A stretch of DNA of 64,000 nucleotides from Paraflavitalea pollutisoli (GTDB lineage Bacteria > Bacteroidota > Bacteroidia > Chitinophagales > Chitinophagaceae), in contig NZ_JARKMX010000006.1 in the NCBI RefSeq assembly GCF_029360705.1, forward strand, positions 183,474-247,473. The letters run 5' to 3'. The notes under the pieces were generated by a model, which was not told the origin of the DNA, ran no database searches, and worked only from the letters and a program-made list of their open reading frames with translations. Positions 16,577 to 25,843 of the stretch are shown piece by piece; positions within the stretch are counted from its first letter, which is position 1; every line of letters starts with the position of its first letter. Made by a program: the position numbers and the translations under genes.

Positions 16577-18931
16577 ATGGAACAGACATTTGTTGAGGCC
16601 AGTGAAAGCAACACCAGCTTTGATATAAAACGGTTCTTTACCAAGGTTACCAAGAACTACTTGTGGTTTGTATTGGCCATAGTGGTCTTTGTGGGTGGAG
16701 CCTGGACTTACCTGCGGTTCTCTGTGCCACTTTACCAGGTGGCTGCTTTTTTACAGGTACAGCCCCCCAATGATGCCGCCAATATACTTGGGGGATCTCC
16801 CTTTTCCACCAATGGCAATGCAGCGGCCCGCAACCTGCCGGATATCAACGGGGAGATATTCAAACTGCAGTCGGCTGCATTGATCGGTGAAGTCGTCGAT
16901 TCGCTCAAACTGGACATCGATGTGATGACCAGGGGTAAGATCCAGCACATGCCCGTTGACCTGGACCAGTTGCCCTTTACCATCGAAGTACAAAAGAAAG
17001 ACCCCAAGCGCCAGAGCCTTGTATATGCACTGCATCTCAAAGGAGAGGAGTTCGTCTTTCAATCCGAAAACAAAGAGTATAAAGGAGTATACGGTCAACC
17101 CGTATTGATGGAAGGAGATACGGTGACCTTGCAACGGCGCAGTGAACCGGGAGTAAAGACCAACAAAGCCTGGATGGTGCAGTTTGCCGGCCGGCAAAAC
17201 GCCATTGCCAATTACCTCGGCAGGTTGACGGTCGGTCAGGTGCCGAAGGGCGGGATCGGTATGCTGCAGCTGGTGATGCGCGATGAAATACCACAGCGCG
17301 CACAAAAGATCGTTAACGTATTGATCCGGAAATATGATATGGCCAATTACCTGTTCAAGAACAAAGCTCTCCGTTCCGAGATCGAATGGCTCGACAATAG
17401 ACTATTAACGGTCAACGATGAGTTGAATACCCAGGAGAATTATGTGCGCAACTTCAAAGCCAATAACAAGATCCAGGATGTTTCTTCTTCTGCCAACCAA
17501 TTACTGAGTAGTCTTACCTCTATCGATACCAAGAAAAGTGATAATGACTACAAAGAAAGCCTGTTGAAGCTGATTGAGCATAATATTTCCAACAACAACG
17601 GCCGGGAAGAACGTATCAATGTGCCCGGCCTGCAGGATGGCGACCTGATCGCCCTGGTTGGTAAGTACAATGACCTGGCCGGCCAGAAAGGGAGCATCCT
17701 GGAATCATCGGCTCCCATGGATCTGCGCTTGCCACCCATCAATGCCAAGATAGATGCCACCAAAGCCAATATCTTGAACCGCATTGCCAGCATACGACAG
17801 GAACTTGCAACGAACAACAACTTCCTGGCGAGCCAGGAGAGAAGTACTACTGGTCGTTTTGTAACATTGCCTGAAAAGGAAAAGGATTATATCCAGGTCA
17901 ACCGGCTGCTCAATATCAAGCAATCACTGTATGTATTCCTGTTGCAAAAGAAGGAGGATAAGAACATTGAATTTGCTTCATCGGCCATCGCTGGTTCGCG
18001 TATCGTCGACTGGCGCATCAATGGCCTGCAAGACCCAAAGCCAACGATGATCTATGCCGGCGCCTTTTTACTGGGATTGCTGGTGCCTGCCATCGTGGTG
18101 TTGTTCAGGTTCCTGCTGAACAAACGGATCGAAACGCCGTCGGAGATCTACAAAACCACCTCGCTGCCGATTGCCGGTGAAATAGCCTTTATCGGTAAGA
18201 TGGAGTCGGAGATGGTGATGCGGCCAGGTAATGTATCGCCCGTAGCGGAACAATTCAGAACGCTGCGCACCAATATATCTTACCTCAACCAGGGAACCCC
18301 CAACAAAGTATTGATGATCACGTCGGGTATTAGTGGAGAGGGTAAGAGCTTCATCAGTCTCAACCTGGCCAATACGCTGGCTATTACCAATAAGAAAACG
18401 GTATTGATCGAGTTTGACCTACGTAACCCAAGCCTGGCGCCTTATATCGGCGGCAATCCAAATGTGGGTGTTTCCAATTTTCTTGCCGGAGAAGTAAGTG
18501 TCGATGAGATCATTCAGCCTGTGGAGGGGTCTGAAAACCTGTTCTTCATCAGTGCTGGATTGCCACTGCCGGCTAACCCCGGAGAGATTATCCTGCGTAA
18601 TGAAATGCAGTCACTATTCGAACAATTGCGCCAGCGCTTCGAGTTCATCGTATTGGATACACCACCCATCGAAGCGGTATCCGATGCGCTCACGCTGGGT
18701 AAGTGGGCTGACGCCACCTTCTTTGTGCTCAGGCATAAATACTCGTTGCGTTCTTCCCTGGTGCGCATGCACCGGTTGTATGAAGACCGAAAACTACCAA
18801 GGCCGGCCCTCATCATCAACGGCATCAAACGTGGCGAAGGATTTAACAATGTACATGGATATGGATATGGCTACAGCGATATGGACAAGATGAAGAAGAA
18901 GAAACAGAAATCGCGGCTGAAGATCGCCTGA
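16577..18931 (+). CDS. Wzc-like chain-length regulator and tyrosine autokinase
   Basis: 784 residues. Wzz domain with a first membrane helix near residues 30-52 (LWFVLAIVVFVGGAW), a long periplasmic coiled-coil region, and a second helix near 495-515 (MIYAGAFLLGLLVPAIVVL). The C-terminal BY-kinase has Walker A SGEGKSF, Walker A' LIEFDLRNPS (Glu-Phe-Asp instead of the more usual Asp-x-Asp) and Walker B FIVLDTPP. The tail has a Tyr cluster (HGYGYGYSD) followed by a Lys-rich end, fitting autophosphorylation. It controls polymer length and couples to the Wza-like channel encoded just upstream (15-base gap). Confidence 0.9.
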   Translation: MEQTFVEASESNTSFDIKRFFTKVTKNYLWFVLAIVVFVGGAWTYLRFSVPLYQVAAFLQVQPPNDAANILGGSPFSTNGNAAARNLPDINGEIFKLQSAALIGEVVDSLKLDIDVMTRGKIQHMPVDLDQLPFTIEVQKKDPKRQSLVYALHLKGEEFVFQSENKEYKGVYGQPVLMEGDTVTLQRRSEPGVKTNKAWMVQFAGRQNAIANYLGRLTVGQVPKGGIGMLQLVMRDEIPQRAQKIVNVLIRKYDMANYLFKNKALRSEIEWLDNRLLTVNDELNTQENYVRNFKANNKIQDVSSSANQLLSSLTSIDTKKSDNDYKESLLKLIEHNISNNNGREERINVPGLQDGDLIALVGKYNDLAGQKGSILESSAPMDLRLPPINAKIDATKANILNRIASIRQELATNNNFLASQERSTTGRFVTLPEKEKDYIQVNRLLNIKQSLYVFLLQKKEDKNIEFASSAIAGSRIVDWRINGLQDPKPTMIYAGAFLLGLLVPAIVVLFRFLLNKRIETPSEIYKTTSLPIAGEIAFIGKMESEMVMRPGNVSPVAEQFRTLRTNISYLNQGTPNKVLMITSGISGEGKSFISLNLANTLAITNKKTVLIEFDLRNPSLAPYIGGNPNVGVSNFLAGEVSVDEIIQPVEGSENLFFISAGLPLPANPGEIILRNEMQSLFEQLRQRFEFIVLDTPPIEAVSDALTLGKWADATFFVLRHKYSLRSSLVRMHRLYEDRKLPRPALIINGIKRGEGFNNVHGYGYGYSDMDKMKKKKQKSRLKIA

Positions 18932-18976
18932 CAACCTTATCCTGGTCATCACGATTTGTAATTCCCCAAACAAACA

Positions 18977-19828
18977 ATGAACCAGGCTATGCGACCCCTC
19001 GTAAGTATTTGTATGAGCACCTACCGGCACGAGCGCTTTATCAAGCAGGCAATTGAAGGTGTGATGATGCAGCAGACGGACTTTGATATAGAATTGGTGA
19101 TCGGTGAAGATTTTTCCAACGACGGCACCAGGAGCATCTGTGAAAACCTGGCCGCCCATTACGGATCGAAGATCAAATTACTGCCTTCCGACAGGAACTA
19201 TGGGCAAAACCAAAACCTGTCGAGGATCATCCTGGCATGTTCCGGCAAGTACATCGCGATGTGTGAAGGCGATGACTACTGGATCGATCCGGACAAACTA
19301 TTTAAACAGGTAGACTACCTCGAAAAGCATCCGGCACACGTCATGTGTTTCCACCTGATCAACACGGTCGATCAGGAAGGTGGGCTGCTGGAGACACAGG
19401 AGGGTGACGGCAGTGTAACCGAGTACCGGGGAATGGACTTGTTCCACACCTTTGTACCGACACTTTCCATCCTCTTCAGGAACTGCCTGGATTACTTTCC
19501 GCCCGAGTTTTACAAGATCAAAAGTACGGATGCCTTTATCGTGGGCATGCTATCAGGCCACGGTGATGGTGCCCGGCTCGGCTTCGTGGGAGGCTGCTAC
19601 CGCAAACATGACGGCGGCCTTTTCAACCAGTTGCCCATGCTCGATAAATACAAGCAAGCCATCCATACACGGAAATGGATGCGCCGGTCGGATTACTTCA
19701 AAAAGGAACAGAAAAAGGAAATACGTCGGGAGCTGTTTCGCCGCGAAGTATTATACATGAAGATCTTTCTGAGAAAAAGACAGCTCTGGAGCTGTTTTCG
19801 ATTGGTGATTTTCTACATCAGTATCTGA
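18977..19828 (+). CDS. GT2 glycosyltransferase, GEDxSxDxTR type (copy A)
   Basis: 283 residues, GT-A fold. The start VSICMSTYRHERFIKQAIEG and the nucleotide-binding acidic motif GEDFSNDGTRSI (a variant of DDGSxD) are followed by CEGDDYWIDPDKL, which supplies the metal-binding DxD-like pair. Two paralogues at 24997 and 28073 share these motifs and the C-terminal YRKHxGG(x)F element. It probably adds one sugar of the repeat unit on the cytoplasmic face. The donor sugar is unknown. Confidence 0.85.
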   Translation: MNQAMRPLVSICMSTYRHERFIKQAIEGVMMQQTDFDIELVIGEDFSNDGTRSICENLAAHYGSKIKLLPSDRNYGQNQNLSRIILACSGKYIAMCEGDDYWIDPDKLFKQVDYLEKHPAHVMCFHLINTVDQEGGLLETQEGDGSVTEYRGMDLFHTFVPTLSILFRNCLDYFPPEFYKIKSTDAFIVGMLSGHGDGARLGFVGGCYRKHDGGLFNQLPMLDKYKQAIHTRKWMRRSDYFKKEQKKEIRRELFRREVLYMKIFLRKRQLWSCFRLVIFYISI

Positions 19829-19852
19829 TATCTTAACCTTATACGACTACCT

Positions 19853-21646
19853 GTGAAATTAGTGTACAAGAACAACTTCCGGGGATACTTCCACTTTTAC
19901 TACCAGGTGGTGGGTAACCGGCTGCTGGTATTCCTCGGCCTTAGCATACTCATCAGCTTTCTCGACAGCATCGGGTTGGCCATGTTTATCCCGCTTTTAC
20001 AGGCCGTGGCCGACAATAAAAGTCAGGCGGGTGCTCAATCTTTGGGCCACCTGCATTATTTCACCGACTTCATCCATTGGGTAGGGCTGGATTTCACAGT
20101 AAGCTCGATCCTGCTGGTGCTGGTGGTAATGTTTGCCCTGAAAGGTTTTATCCGCTTTACCCAGCTCAGCTATTATGCAGCACTGCGCCAACTCTTTATC
20201 AAAAAGATACGGTACAGTCTCGTCAATAACTTGCAGGGGCTGTCCTACAGTGCATTCTCACATATCGATGCCGGTCGCATACAGAACACGTTGACGGTAG
20301 AAGTACAACGACTGTTCCAGACGATGAAGTATTATTTCGACGCGGCACAGGCCTTTGTGATGTTGGCTACCTATATGGCCTTTGCCTTCCTCGCCAATTA
20401 CCAGTTTGCCGTATTGGTGGGTATCGGCGCTGCCCTGTCGAACCTGATATACCGCCGTATCTACAAGGCTACCAAGAGGGCCTCGGCTGAACTGTCGAAA
20501 AAAGGTAGTGACTTCAATGGTTTTCTCTCGCAGACGACCCTGTACTTCAAATACCTGAAGTCGACCAATACATTCAATCTGTATGCCCGCAAGTTGAAGC
20601 TGGTGATTGGAGATGCCGAAAACATCAACCGGCGTATCGGAAACATGAATGCGATCACGACGGCCGTAAAAGAGCCGATGATCATCCTCGTGGTAACCCT
20701 GGTGATCCTGTTGCAGGTAAACTGGATGGGGGCCAGCCTTGGTACGATCATACTCAGCCTCCTGTTGTTTTACCGCGCGCTTAGTTTTCTGGTCACCGTA
20801 CAGAACCACTGGCAGGGATTCATCGAAAATATCGGCGGCATGAATTCGGTCGCCACCCTGCTGACTGAGATGGATGAACTGAAAGAAGTAAAAGGTTCGA
20901 CGGTGTTTCATAAGCTCAGGAACCAAATCAGTTTTCGCAACGTGGTATTTTGCTATGATGATAAAGCGGTGCTCGATGGAATAGATATCGTTATTCCTAA
21001 AAAGCATACGGTGGCCCTGGTTGGTGAAAGCGGAGCGGGAAAGACGACGGTCGCCAATATGGTAGCCGGTCTCATCACACCTGTGGGCGGGGAAGTGTTG
21101 ATCGACGGCGTACCGATGCAGCAGCTGGACCTCGATACCTACCGCAGCAATATTGGCTATATTTCGCAGGAATCGGTCATCTTCAACGATACGATCTTCA
21201 ACAACATTACCTTTTGGGCCGATCCAACGCCGGCCAACCTGCAGCGGTTTGAAGAAGTGGTGGAAATGGCGCACCTGCAGGAATTCGTAGCTGCCCAGCC
21301 CAACGGTCGTGATTCAAGGCTCGGTGACAACGGTATCTTGATCTCTGGCGGACAAAAACAGCGCATCTCCATTGCGCGGGAGCTGTTCAAGAATACGCAG
21401 GTGCTGATCTTCGACGAAGCCACTTCGGCGCTCGATTCCGAAACAGAGCGCATCATCCAGGAGAATATTGAAAAATTATACGGCAACTTTACGATGGTGC
21501 TCATCGCGCACCGCCTGTCGACCATCAAACGTGCAGATACGATCTATCTGCTCGAACAGGGAAAAGTCTCCGCTTCGGGCACTTTTGAGGAAATGATCCA
21601 CAAGTCTACCAGATTCAAAAAATTAGTGTCGCTCCAGGCATTTTAA
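19853..21646 (+). CDS. ABC exporter, MsbA/PglK-like fused permease-ATPase
   Basis: 597 residues, with a GTG start. The N-terminal 330 residues form a six-helix ABC membrane domain; the C-terminal ATPase has Walker A GESGAGKTT, signature LISGGQKQR, Walker B VLIFDEATSALDS and switch His IAHRLS. PglK of Campylobacter is a close functional model: it flips a lipid-linked oligosaccharide. No Wzx-type flippase was recognised in this EPS locus, so this protein is the best candidate for moving the lipid-linked unit across the membrane. That role is inference from context. Confidence 0.88.
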   Translation: MKLVYKNNFRGYFHFYYQVVGNRLLVFLGLSILISFLDSIGLAMFIPLLQAVADNKSQAGAQSLGHLHYFTDFIHWVGLDFTVSSILLVLVVMFALKGFIRFTQLSYYAALRQLFIKKIRYSLVNNLQGLSYSAFSHIDAGRIQNTLTVEVQRLFQTMKYYFDAAQAFVMLATYMAFAFLANYQFAVLVGIGAALSNLIYRRIYKATKRASAELSKKGSDFNGFLSQTTLYFKYLKSTNTFNLYARKLKLVIGDAENINRRIGNMNAITTAVKEPMIILVVTLVILLQVNWMGASLGTIILSLLLFYRALSFLVTVQNHWQGFIENIGGMNSVATLLTEMDELKEVKGSTVFHKLRNQISFRNVVFCYDDKAVLDGIDIVIPKKHTVALVGESGAGKTTVANMVAGLITPVGGEVLIDGVPMQQLDLDTYRSNIGYISQESVIFNDTIFNNITFWADPTPANLQRFEEVVEMAHLQEFVAAQPNGRDSRLGDNGILISGGQKQRISIARELFKNTQVLIFDEATSALDSETERIIQENIEKLYGNFTMVLIAHRLSTIKRADTIYLLEQGKVSASGTFEEMIHKSTRFKKLVSLQAF

Positions 21647-21656
21647 CACGCTCCAT

Positions 21657-22736
21657 ATGATACCCGTAACGAAACCATTTCTACCACCGGTAGAAGAATA
21701 TGAATCTTATGTCCGGGATATCTGGCAACGCCAATGGCTCACCAATAACGGACCACTGGTCAATGAGTTTGAGCTCAAGTTGAAAGTATACCTCGATGTA
21801 CCGCATTTACTGTTTGTATCCAATGGTACCATTGCTTTACAGTTGGCGATCCGCGCCCTGGAATTGAAGGGAGAAGTGATCACAACGCCTTTTTCTTTTA
21901 TCGCTACCACCAGCAGCGCCATGTGGGAGAACTGCAAACCTGTTTTCGTCGACATTGATCCCGGAACACTCAATATCGATGCTACGAAGATCGAAGAAGC
22001 CGTTACGCCTAAAACTTCGGCCATCCTGGCTACCCATGTGTTCGGCAATCCCTGCGATATATTGGCCATCGATGCCATCGCGAAAAAGCATAACCTGCGG
22101 GTGATCTACGATGCGGCCCATTGCTTTGGTACTAAGTTCATGGGCAAGTCAATCTTCGAGTATGGCGATATCAGTACCGCCAGCTTTCATGCCACCAAGT
22201 TGTTTCATACCATCGAAGGAGGGGCCGTGTTTACCCAGGATCCCGAGCTGCTGAAGAAGATGGCCTACATGCGCAATTTTGGTTTCGACGGACCGGAGAA
22301 CTTTGCCTGTGTGGGCATCAATGCCAAGAACTCGGAGTTTCATGCGGCCATGGGCCTGGCCAACTTAAAATATGCCGATGAGATATTGGCCCGGAGAAAA
22401 GAATTATACCTCTATTATGTCGAGCACCTGGAACGGCTCGATAAGCAATTGCAGGTACTACATAAGAATACCGTACACAACTACGCCTATTTCCCGATCC
22501 TGTTACCCTCCGACGAACAAATCAAGAAGATCGAGCTATACCTGAACGCCAACCTCATATACCCCCGGAGATACTTTTTCCCGTCTCTCCACACCCTAAA
22601 CTTCGTTGATAAATACGATTGTCCCGTTAGTCTGTGCGTATCCAAACGGGTAATGTGTTTACCAATGCATCATAAACTAACAACAGAGGAGGTAAATTTC
22701 GTCATCAGGATATTATACCGCGCACAGAACTACTAA
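21657..22736 (+). CDS. DegT/DnrJ/EryC1-type sugar aminotransferase (copy 1)
   Basis: 359 residues, fold-type I PLP enzyme. VSNGTIALQLAIRALELKG near residue 45, the pyridine-binding Asp in IYDAAHCFG near residue 145, and the Schiff-base Lys in SFHATKLFHTIEGGA near residue 180. It would convert a nucleotide-activated keto sugar to the amino sugar using glutamate. The keto substrate may come from the 4,6-dehydratase at 42954, but that gene has its own aminotransferase nearby (41788). It starts 10 bases after the ABC exporter. Confidence 0.88.
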   Translation: MIPVTKPFLPPVEEYESYVRDIWQRQWLTNNGPLVNEFELKLKVYLDVPHLLFVSNGTIALQLAIRALELKGEVITTPFSFIATTSSAMWENCKPVFVDIDPGTLNIDATKIEEAVTPKTSAILATHVFGNPCDILAIDAIAKKHNLRVIYDAAHCFGTKFMGKSIFEYGDISTASFHATKLFHTIEGGAVFTQDPELLKKMAYMRNFGFDGPENFACVGINAKNSEFHAAMGLANLKYADEILARRKELYLYYVEHLERLDKQLQVLHKNTVHNYAYFPILLPSDEQIKKIELYLNANLIYPRRYFFPSLHTLNFVDKYDCPVSLCVSKRVMCLPMHHKLTTEEVNFVIRILYRAQNY

Positions 22737-22739
22737 GTA

Positions 22740-23450
22740 ATGAAAATAGCGATCATGCAGCCCTATTTCTTTCCGTATATAGGGCAGTTTCAGCTAATTC
22801 AGGCTGTTGACCGTTTTATATTGTGTGATGATGTACAATATATACGGCATGGCTGGATAAACCGTAACAGGATACTTAAGCAGGGCGACGGGTTTCAATA
22901 TATGATTGTTCCCGTATCGAAGCACCGAAGCAATGAACCGATCCGGAACATCCGGGCGGTGGAAGGGCCGGTCTGGAAACAAACCATCATCCGCCAACTC
23001 GACTACTACCGCAAGAAGGCACCCTATTTCGAAAAAGTGCGCGAACTGGTGTGCCGGTGTTTCTCCTGGGAGGAAACGAGCATTGCCAGGATCAATGGCC
23101 ACTACCTGCAGGCTGTTTGCGATTACATCGATCTTCCTTTCCGCCTGGAAGTATCGTCCGAACTGAACCTCGATTACTCGGACATCCAGACGACCAGCGA
23201 CTGGGCCCTGCATATGTGCGAACAACTGGGCGCCTCTGCTTATTTCAATCCACCCGGAGGTACGGTACTCTATGAGAAGGAGGATTTTAACAGGTACGAT
23301 ATCGAACTTCACTTTGTGAAGCCTTCGTTCAGGGAATATGATCAACGCAACCAACAGGCATTCACGCCCGGCCTGTCGATCATCGATGTGATGATGTACA
23401 ACTCGCCGGCAACGATCAGAGACATGTTAAACGATTACCAGCTCATATGA
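22740..23450 (+). CDS. WbqC-family protein (copy 1)
   Basis: 236 residues beginning IAIMQPYFFPYIGQFQLIQ, the signature of the WbqC-like family (Pfam 08889), with YIRHGWINRNRIL near residue 35 and ITVPVS-like VPVSKH near 60. Family members lie in O-antigen and capsule loci and are believed to act in modification of nucleotide amino sugars; the reaction is not well established. Three bases after the aminotransferase stop, overlapping the next gene by four bases, so it belongs tightly to this sub-operon. A paralogue is at 25844. Confidence 0.85.
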   Translation: MKIAIMQPYFFPYIGQFQLIQAVDRFILCDDVQYIRHGWINRNRILKQGDGFQYMIVPVSKHRSNEPIRNIRAVEGPVWKQTIIRQLDYYRKKAPYFEKVRELVCRCFSWEETSIARINGHYLQAVCDYIDLPFRLEVSSELNLDYSDIQTTSDWALHMCEQLGASAYFNPPGGTVLYEKEDFNRYDIELHFVKPSFREYDQRNQQAFTPGLSIIDVMMYNSPATIRDMLNDYQLI

Positions 23451-24406
23451 ATCCAATCGGAGGATATTACGAACTGGAACTAGCCCCAGGCCCCCACCGT
23501 TACCACGACACGCCTTATGCCTTTAAAAGCGGGCGCTCATCGCTGCATTATATATTGCAGCTGATGAAGCCCTCCCTGGTGTATGTGCCGTTCTATACTT
23601 GTGATGGCCTGCTCGATTCTTTCGAGGCAGCGGGTACCACCTACCAGTTCTACGAGATCAACCACTTGCTGGAGCCAGACGACCTGCCCGAGCTGGAAGC
23701 CAACGAGTATTTTCTCTACATCAATTACTTTGATGTAAAAAGGACCTACGTCAGGCATTTATCGGCCAAATATGGTGACCGGTTGATCGTAGATTGTACG
23801 CAGGCCTTTTTTATGAAAGGCAATGGTAAATCCTGGTTCTTCAACTCCTGCCGGAAATATTTTGGTGTACCAGATGGCTCCTATTTATATGCGCCGACCC
23901 ATATGGACCTGCAACCGGTCATGGAGAAGAACGAGCAATACACGGTATCACACCTCATCGACCGGTTCAACAACCACGTGCGGGAAGGATATACATCATT
24001 CCTCGAAAATGAAGTGTTGTGCGGCGCCGATCTCTACGGCATGTCCAAGTTGAGCGAATACCTGTTGTCGCACATTAATTACGCCCAGGTCATGGAAAAG
24101 CGGTACAGTAATTACCGCTACCTCGATGCCTTGTTTACCGAATACCACCTGTTTCCACCCGATGAGGGGGACGATTGTGTACCCATGGTATACCCGTTGC
24201 TAACTAATAAACCGCCCGACCGGAAACTGTTTGCCGACCTTGGCCTTTTTATTCCTACCTATTGGGCTGATGTAAACAACCGGCGTAAGACGGGTTTTGA
24301 AATAGAAAAACTATTAACCGCTCTTTTATTACCACTTCCAATCGATCACCGCTATAGCCTGGCTGATATGGAAAGAATGGTAAAGCTGATAAAACGACTC
24401 CAATGA
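23447..24406 (+). CDS. PLP-fold (DegT-like) protein of unknown reaction
   Basis: 319 residues, overlapping the WbqC gene by ATGA. It resembles a shortened, divergent DegT-type enzyme: FKSGRSSLHYILQ near residue 25 corresponds to the cofactor-phosphate segment, LIVDCTQAFF near residue 120 supplies an Asp, and NSCRKYFGVPDG near residue 140 supplies a candidate Schiff-base Lys. Several helices of typical DegT proteins are shortened. I know relatives only as uncharacterised genes in Bacteroidota EPS loci. It may use PLP on an amino-sugar or amino-acid substrate supplied to the GNAT and WbqC proteins beside it; that is speculation. Confidence 0.65.
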   Translation: MNPIGGYYELELAPGPHRYHDTPYAFKSGRSSLHYILQLMKPSLVYVPFYTCDGLLDSFEAAGTTYQFYEINHLLEPDDLPELEANEYFLYINYFDVKRTYVRHLSAKYGDRLIVDCTQAFFMKGNGKSWFFNSCRKYFGVPDGSYLYAPTHMDLQPVMEKNEQYTVSHLIDRFNNHVREGYTSFLENEVLCGADLYGMSKLSEYLLSHINYAQVMEKRYSNYRYLDALFTEYHLFPPDEGDDCVPMVYPLLTNKPPDRKLFADLGLFIPTYWADVNNRRKTGFEIEKLLTALLLPLPIDHRYSLADMERMVKLIKRLQ

Positions 24407-24951
24407 ATGCTTCAGTGTACATAAGACCCTTGGTTGTGCAGGATGCGCTCGTTTCCTACCAGTGGCGCAACAATCCGCGTATTTGGCGTTTCACCGGCGC
24501 CCGGCCCGACAAATATATTACCCCCGAAATGGAAACGGCCTGGGTATATGAAGTGTTGCAGCGGGAAAACGAAAAACGGTTTGCCATTTGCCTGCACATG
24601 GACAATAAGTATATTGGTAATATCTTTTTGACCGATATACAGAACAATGAAGCCCAGATGCACATCTTTATCGGTGAAATGGAGTATTGGGGCAAGCGCC
24701 GGGCCTTTGAAGCCATATGTATGATCTTTGATTTCGCGTTCAACGAGCAGGGCCTGGACCAGATCTATGTACAGATCAATTCCCGCAACAGTGCTGCCCT
24801 GGTATTGGGCAAGCTGGCGGGATTCAAAAAAGTGTCGGAGTATTACGATACCAATAAAGAGATGATGCTGGAGAAAATGATCTTCAGTCGTGCCATGTAC
24901 AATCAGCAACTGCATCTAAAGGACGCCGGCAAAGAGATTGACCAGCTCTAA
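24403..24951 (+). CDS. GNAT-family N-acetyltransferase (copy 1)
   Basis: 182 residues; the start overlaps the preceding stop (ATGA). RimJ/RimL-like GNAT: VYIRPLVVQDALVSYQWRNNP at the start, the acceptor region IGNIFLTDIQNNEAQMHIFIG, and the acetyl-CoA region MEYWGKRRAFEAICMIFDFAF. Such enzymes in polysaccharide loci acylate the 3- or 4-amino group of a nucleotide deoxy sugar. The pairing with an aminotransferase three genes upstream supports this. A paralogue at 27463 has the same place in the next module. Confidence 0.82.
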   Translation: MNASVYIRPLVVQDALVSYQWRNNPRIWRFTGARPDKYITPEMETAWVYEVLQRENEKRFAICLHMDNKYIGNIFLTDIQNNEAQMHIFIGEMEYWGKRRAFEAICMIFDFAFNEQGLDQIYVQINSRNSAALVLGKLAGFKKVSEYYDTNKEMMLEKMIFSRAMYNQQLHLKDAGKEIDQL

Positions 24952-24996
24952 GCCATCCCCCTCGACCGTAGCCATTAAAAACTAAAACTGCTAGTA

Positions 24997-25830
24997 ATGG
25001 ATCGACCTTTGATATCCGTATGTATCATTACCTACAACCATGAAAAATATATCCGACAGTGTCTCGAAGGAGTGGTGCAGCAACAAACGGATTTCCCGTT
25101 CGATGTGATCATTGGTGAAGACTGTTCTAAAGACAACACCCGGCAGATCGTACAGGAGTTTGAAGCCAGGTATCCCGGTATCGTAAAGCCGGTATACCAC
25201 AGCAAGAATGTCGGTGGCGCGCGCAATGGCTATGAATTCTGTTATCCCCGCCTGACTGGCCGGTATATAGCCATTTGTGAGGGAGATGATTACTGGACGG
25301 ATCCGCTCAAACTGCAAAAACAGGTAAACTTCCTCGAGCAGCATCCCGACCACGTAATGTGTTTTCACCGCGTGGAAAGTGTCGATGAGCATGATCGCTT
25401 TATCAACGGACAGGAGGCCACGGACAAGATTGTTACCTACAGCGGAAAGCAGATCTTCCACATCAGCATTCCCACCTTGTCGGTGGTGTTCAGAAAATGT
25501 TTCGATGCTATTCCGGAGGAGATGTTTCGTGCTAAAAGTGGTGATACCTTTCTGTTTGGGCTACTGGCCCGGTATGGAAAGGCAGCCGATCTGGGGTTTG
25601 TAGGAGCGCGGTATAGAAAGCACAGTGGGGGCGTTTTCAGTCCCAAAGCAGTGGTAGAACAATTTGCGCAGGCGATAGAAACGAGAAAATTGATGAAACA
25701 ATGTCCGCTTTTTGCCGATGAGCAGAAAAAAGAGATCAGCCGGGAGATCATAAAAAGGAAAATATTGTATTTCAAATATTTCCTGAAGCGGTATGAGCCG
25801 CTCAATTCCTTCAGGATCATTATCAGGTAA
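24997..25830 (+). CDS. GT2 glycosyltransferase, GEDxSxDxTR type (copy B)
   Basis: 277 residues. SVCIITYNHEKYIRQCLEG at the start, GEDCSKDNTRQI near residue 43, CEGDDYWTDPLKLQ near residue 93 and a C-terminal RYRKHSGGVFS. Very similar to the GT2 at 28073 and more distantly to that at 18977, so these three are local duplicates. Predicted to add a sugar to the lipid-linked EPS unit. It closes the first WbqC-to-GT2 module. Confidence 0.86.
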   Translation: MDRPLISVCIITYNHEKYIRQCLEGVVQQQTDFPFDVIIGEDCSKDNTRQIVQEFEARYPGIVKPVYHSKNVGGARNGYEFCYPRLTGRYIAICEGDDYWTDPLKLQKQVNFLEQHPDHVMCFHRVESVDEHDRFINGQEATDKIVTYSGKQIFHISIPTLSVVFRKCFDAIPEEMFRAKSGDTFLFGLLARYGKAADLGFVGARYRKHSGGVFSPKAVVEQFAQAIETRKLMKQCPLFADEQKKEISREIIKRKILYFKYFLKRYEPLNSFRIIIR

Positions 25831-25843
25831 TAAAAGCATCAAC

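Noticed and set aside
20258..21274. 338-residue antisense frame within the ABC exporter gene
   Set aside because: Lies wholly inside a gene with all ABC ATPase motifs; its composition is typical of a shadow frame.
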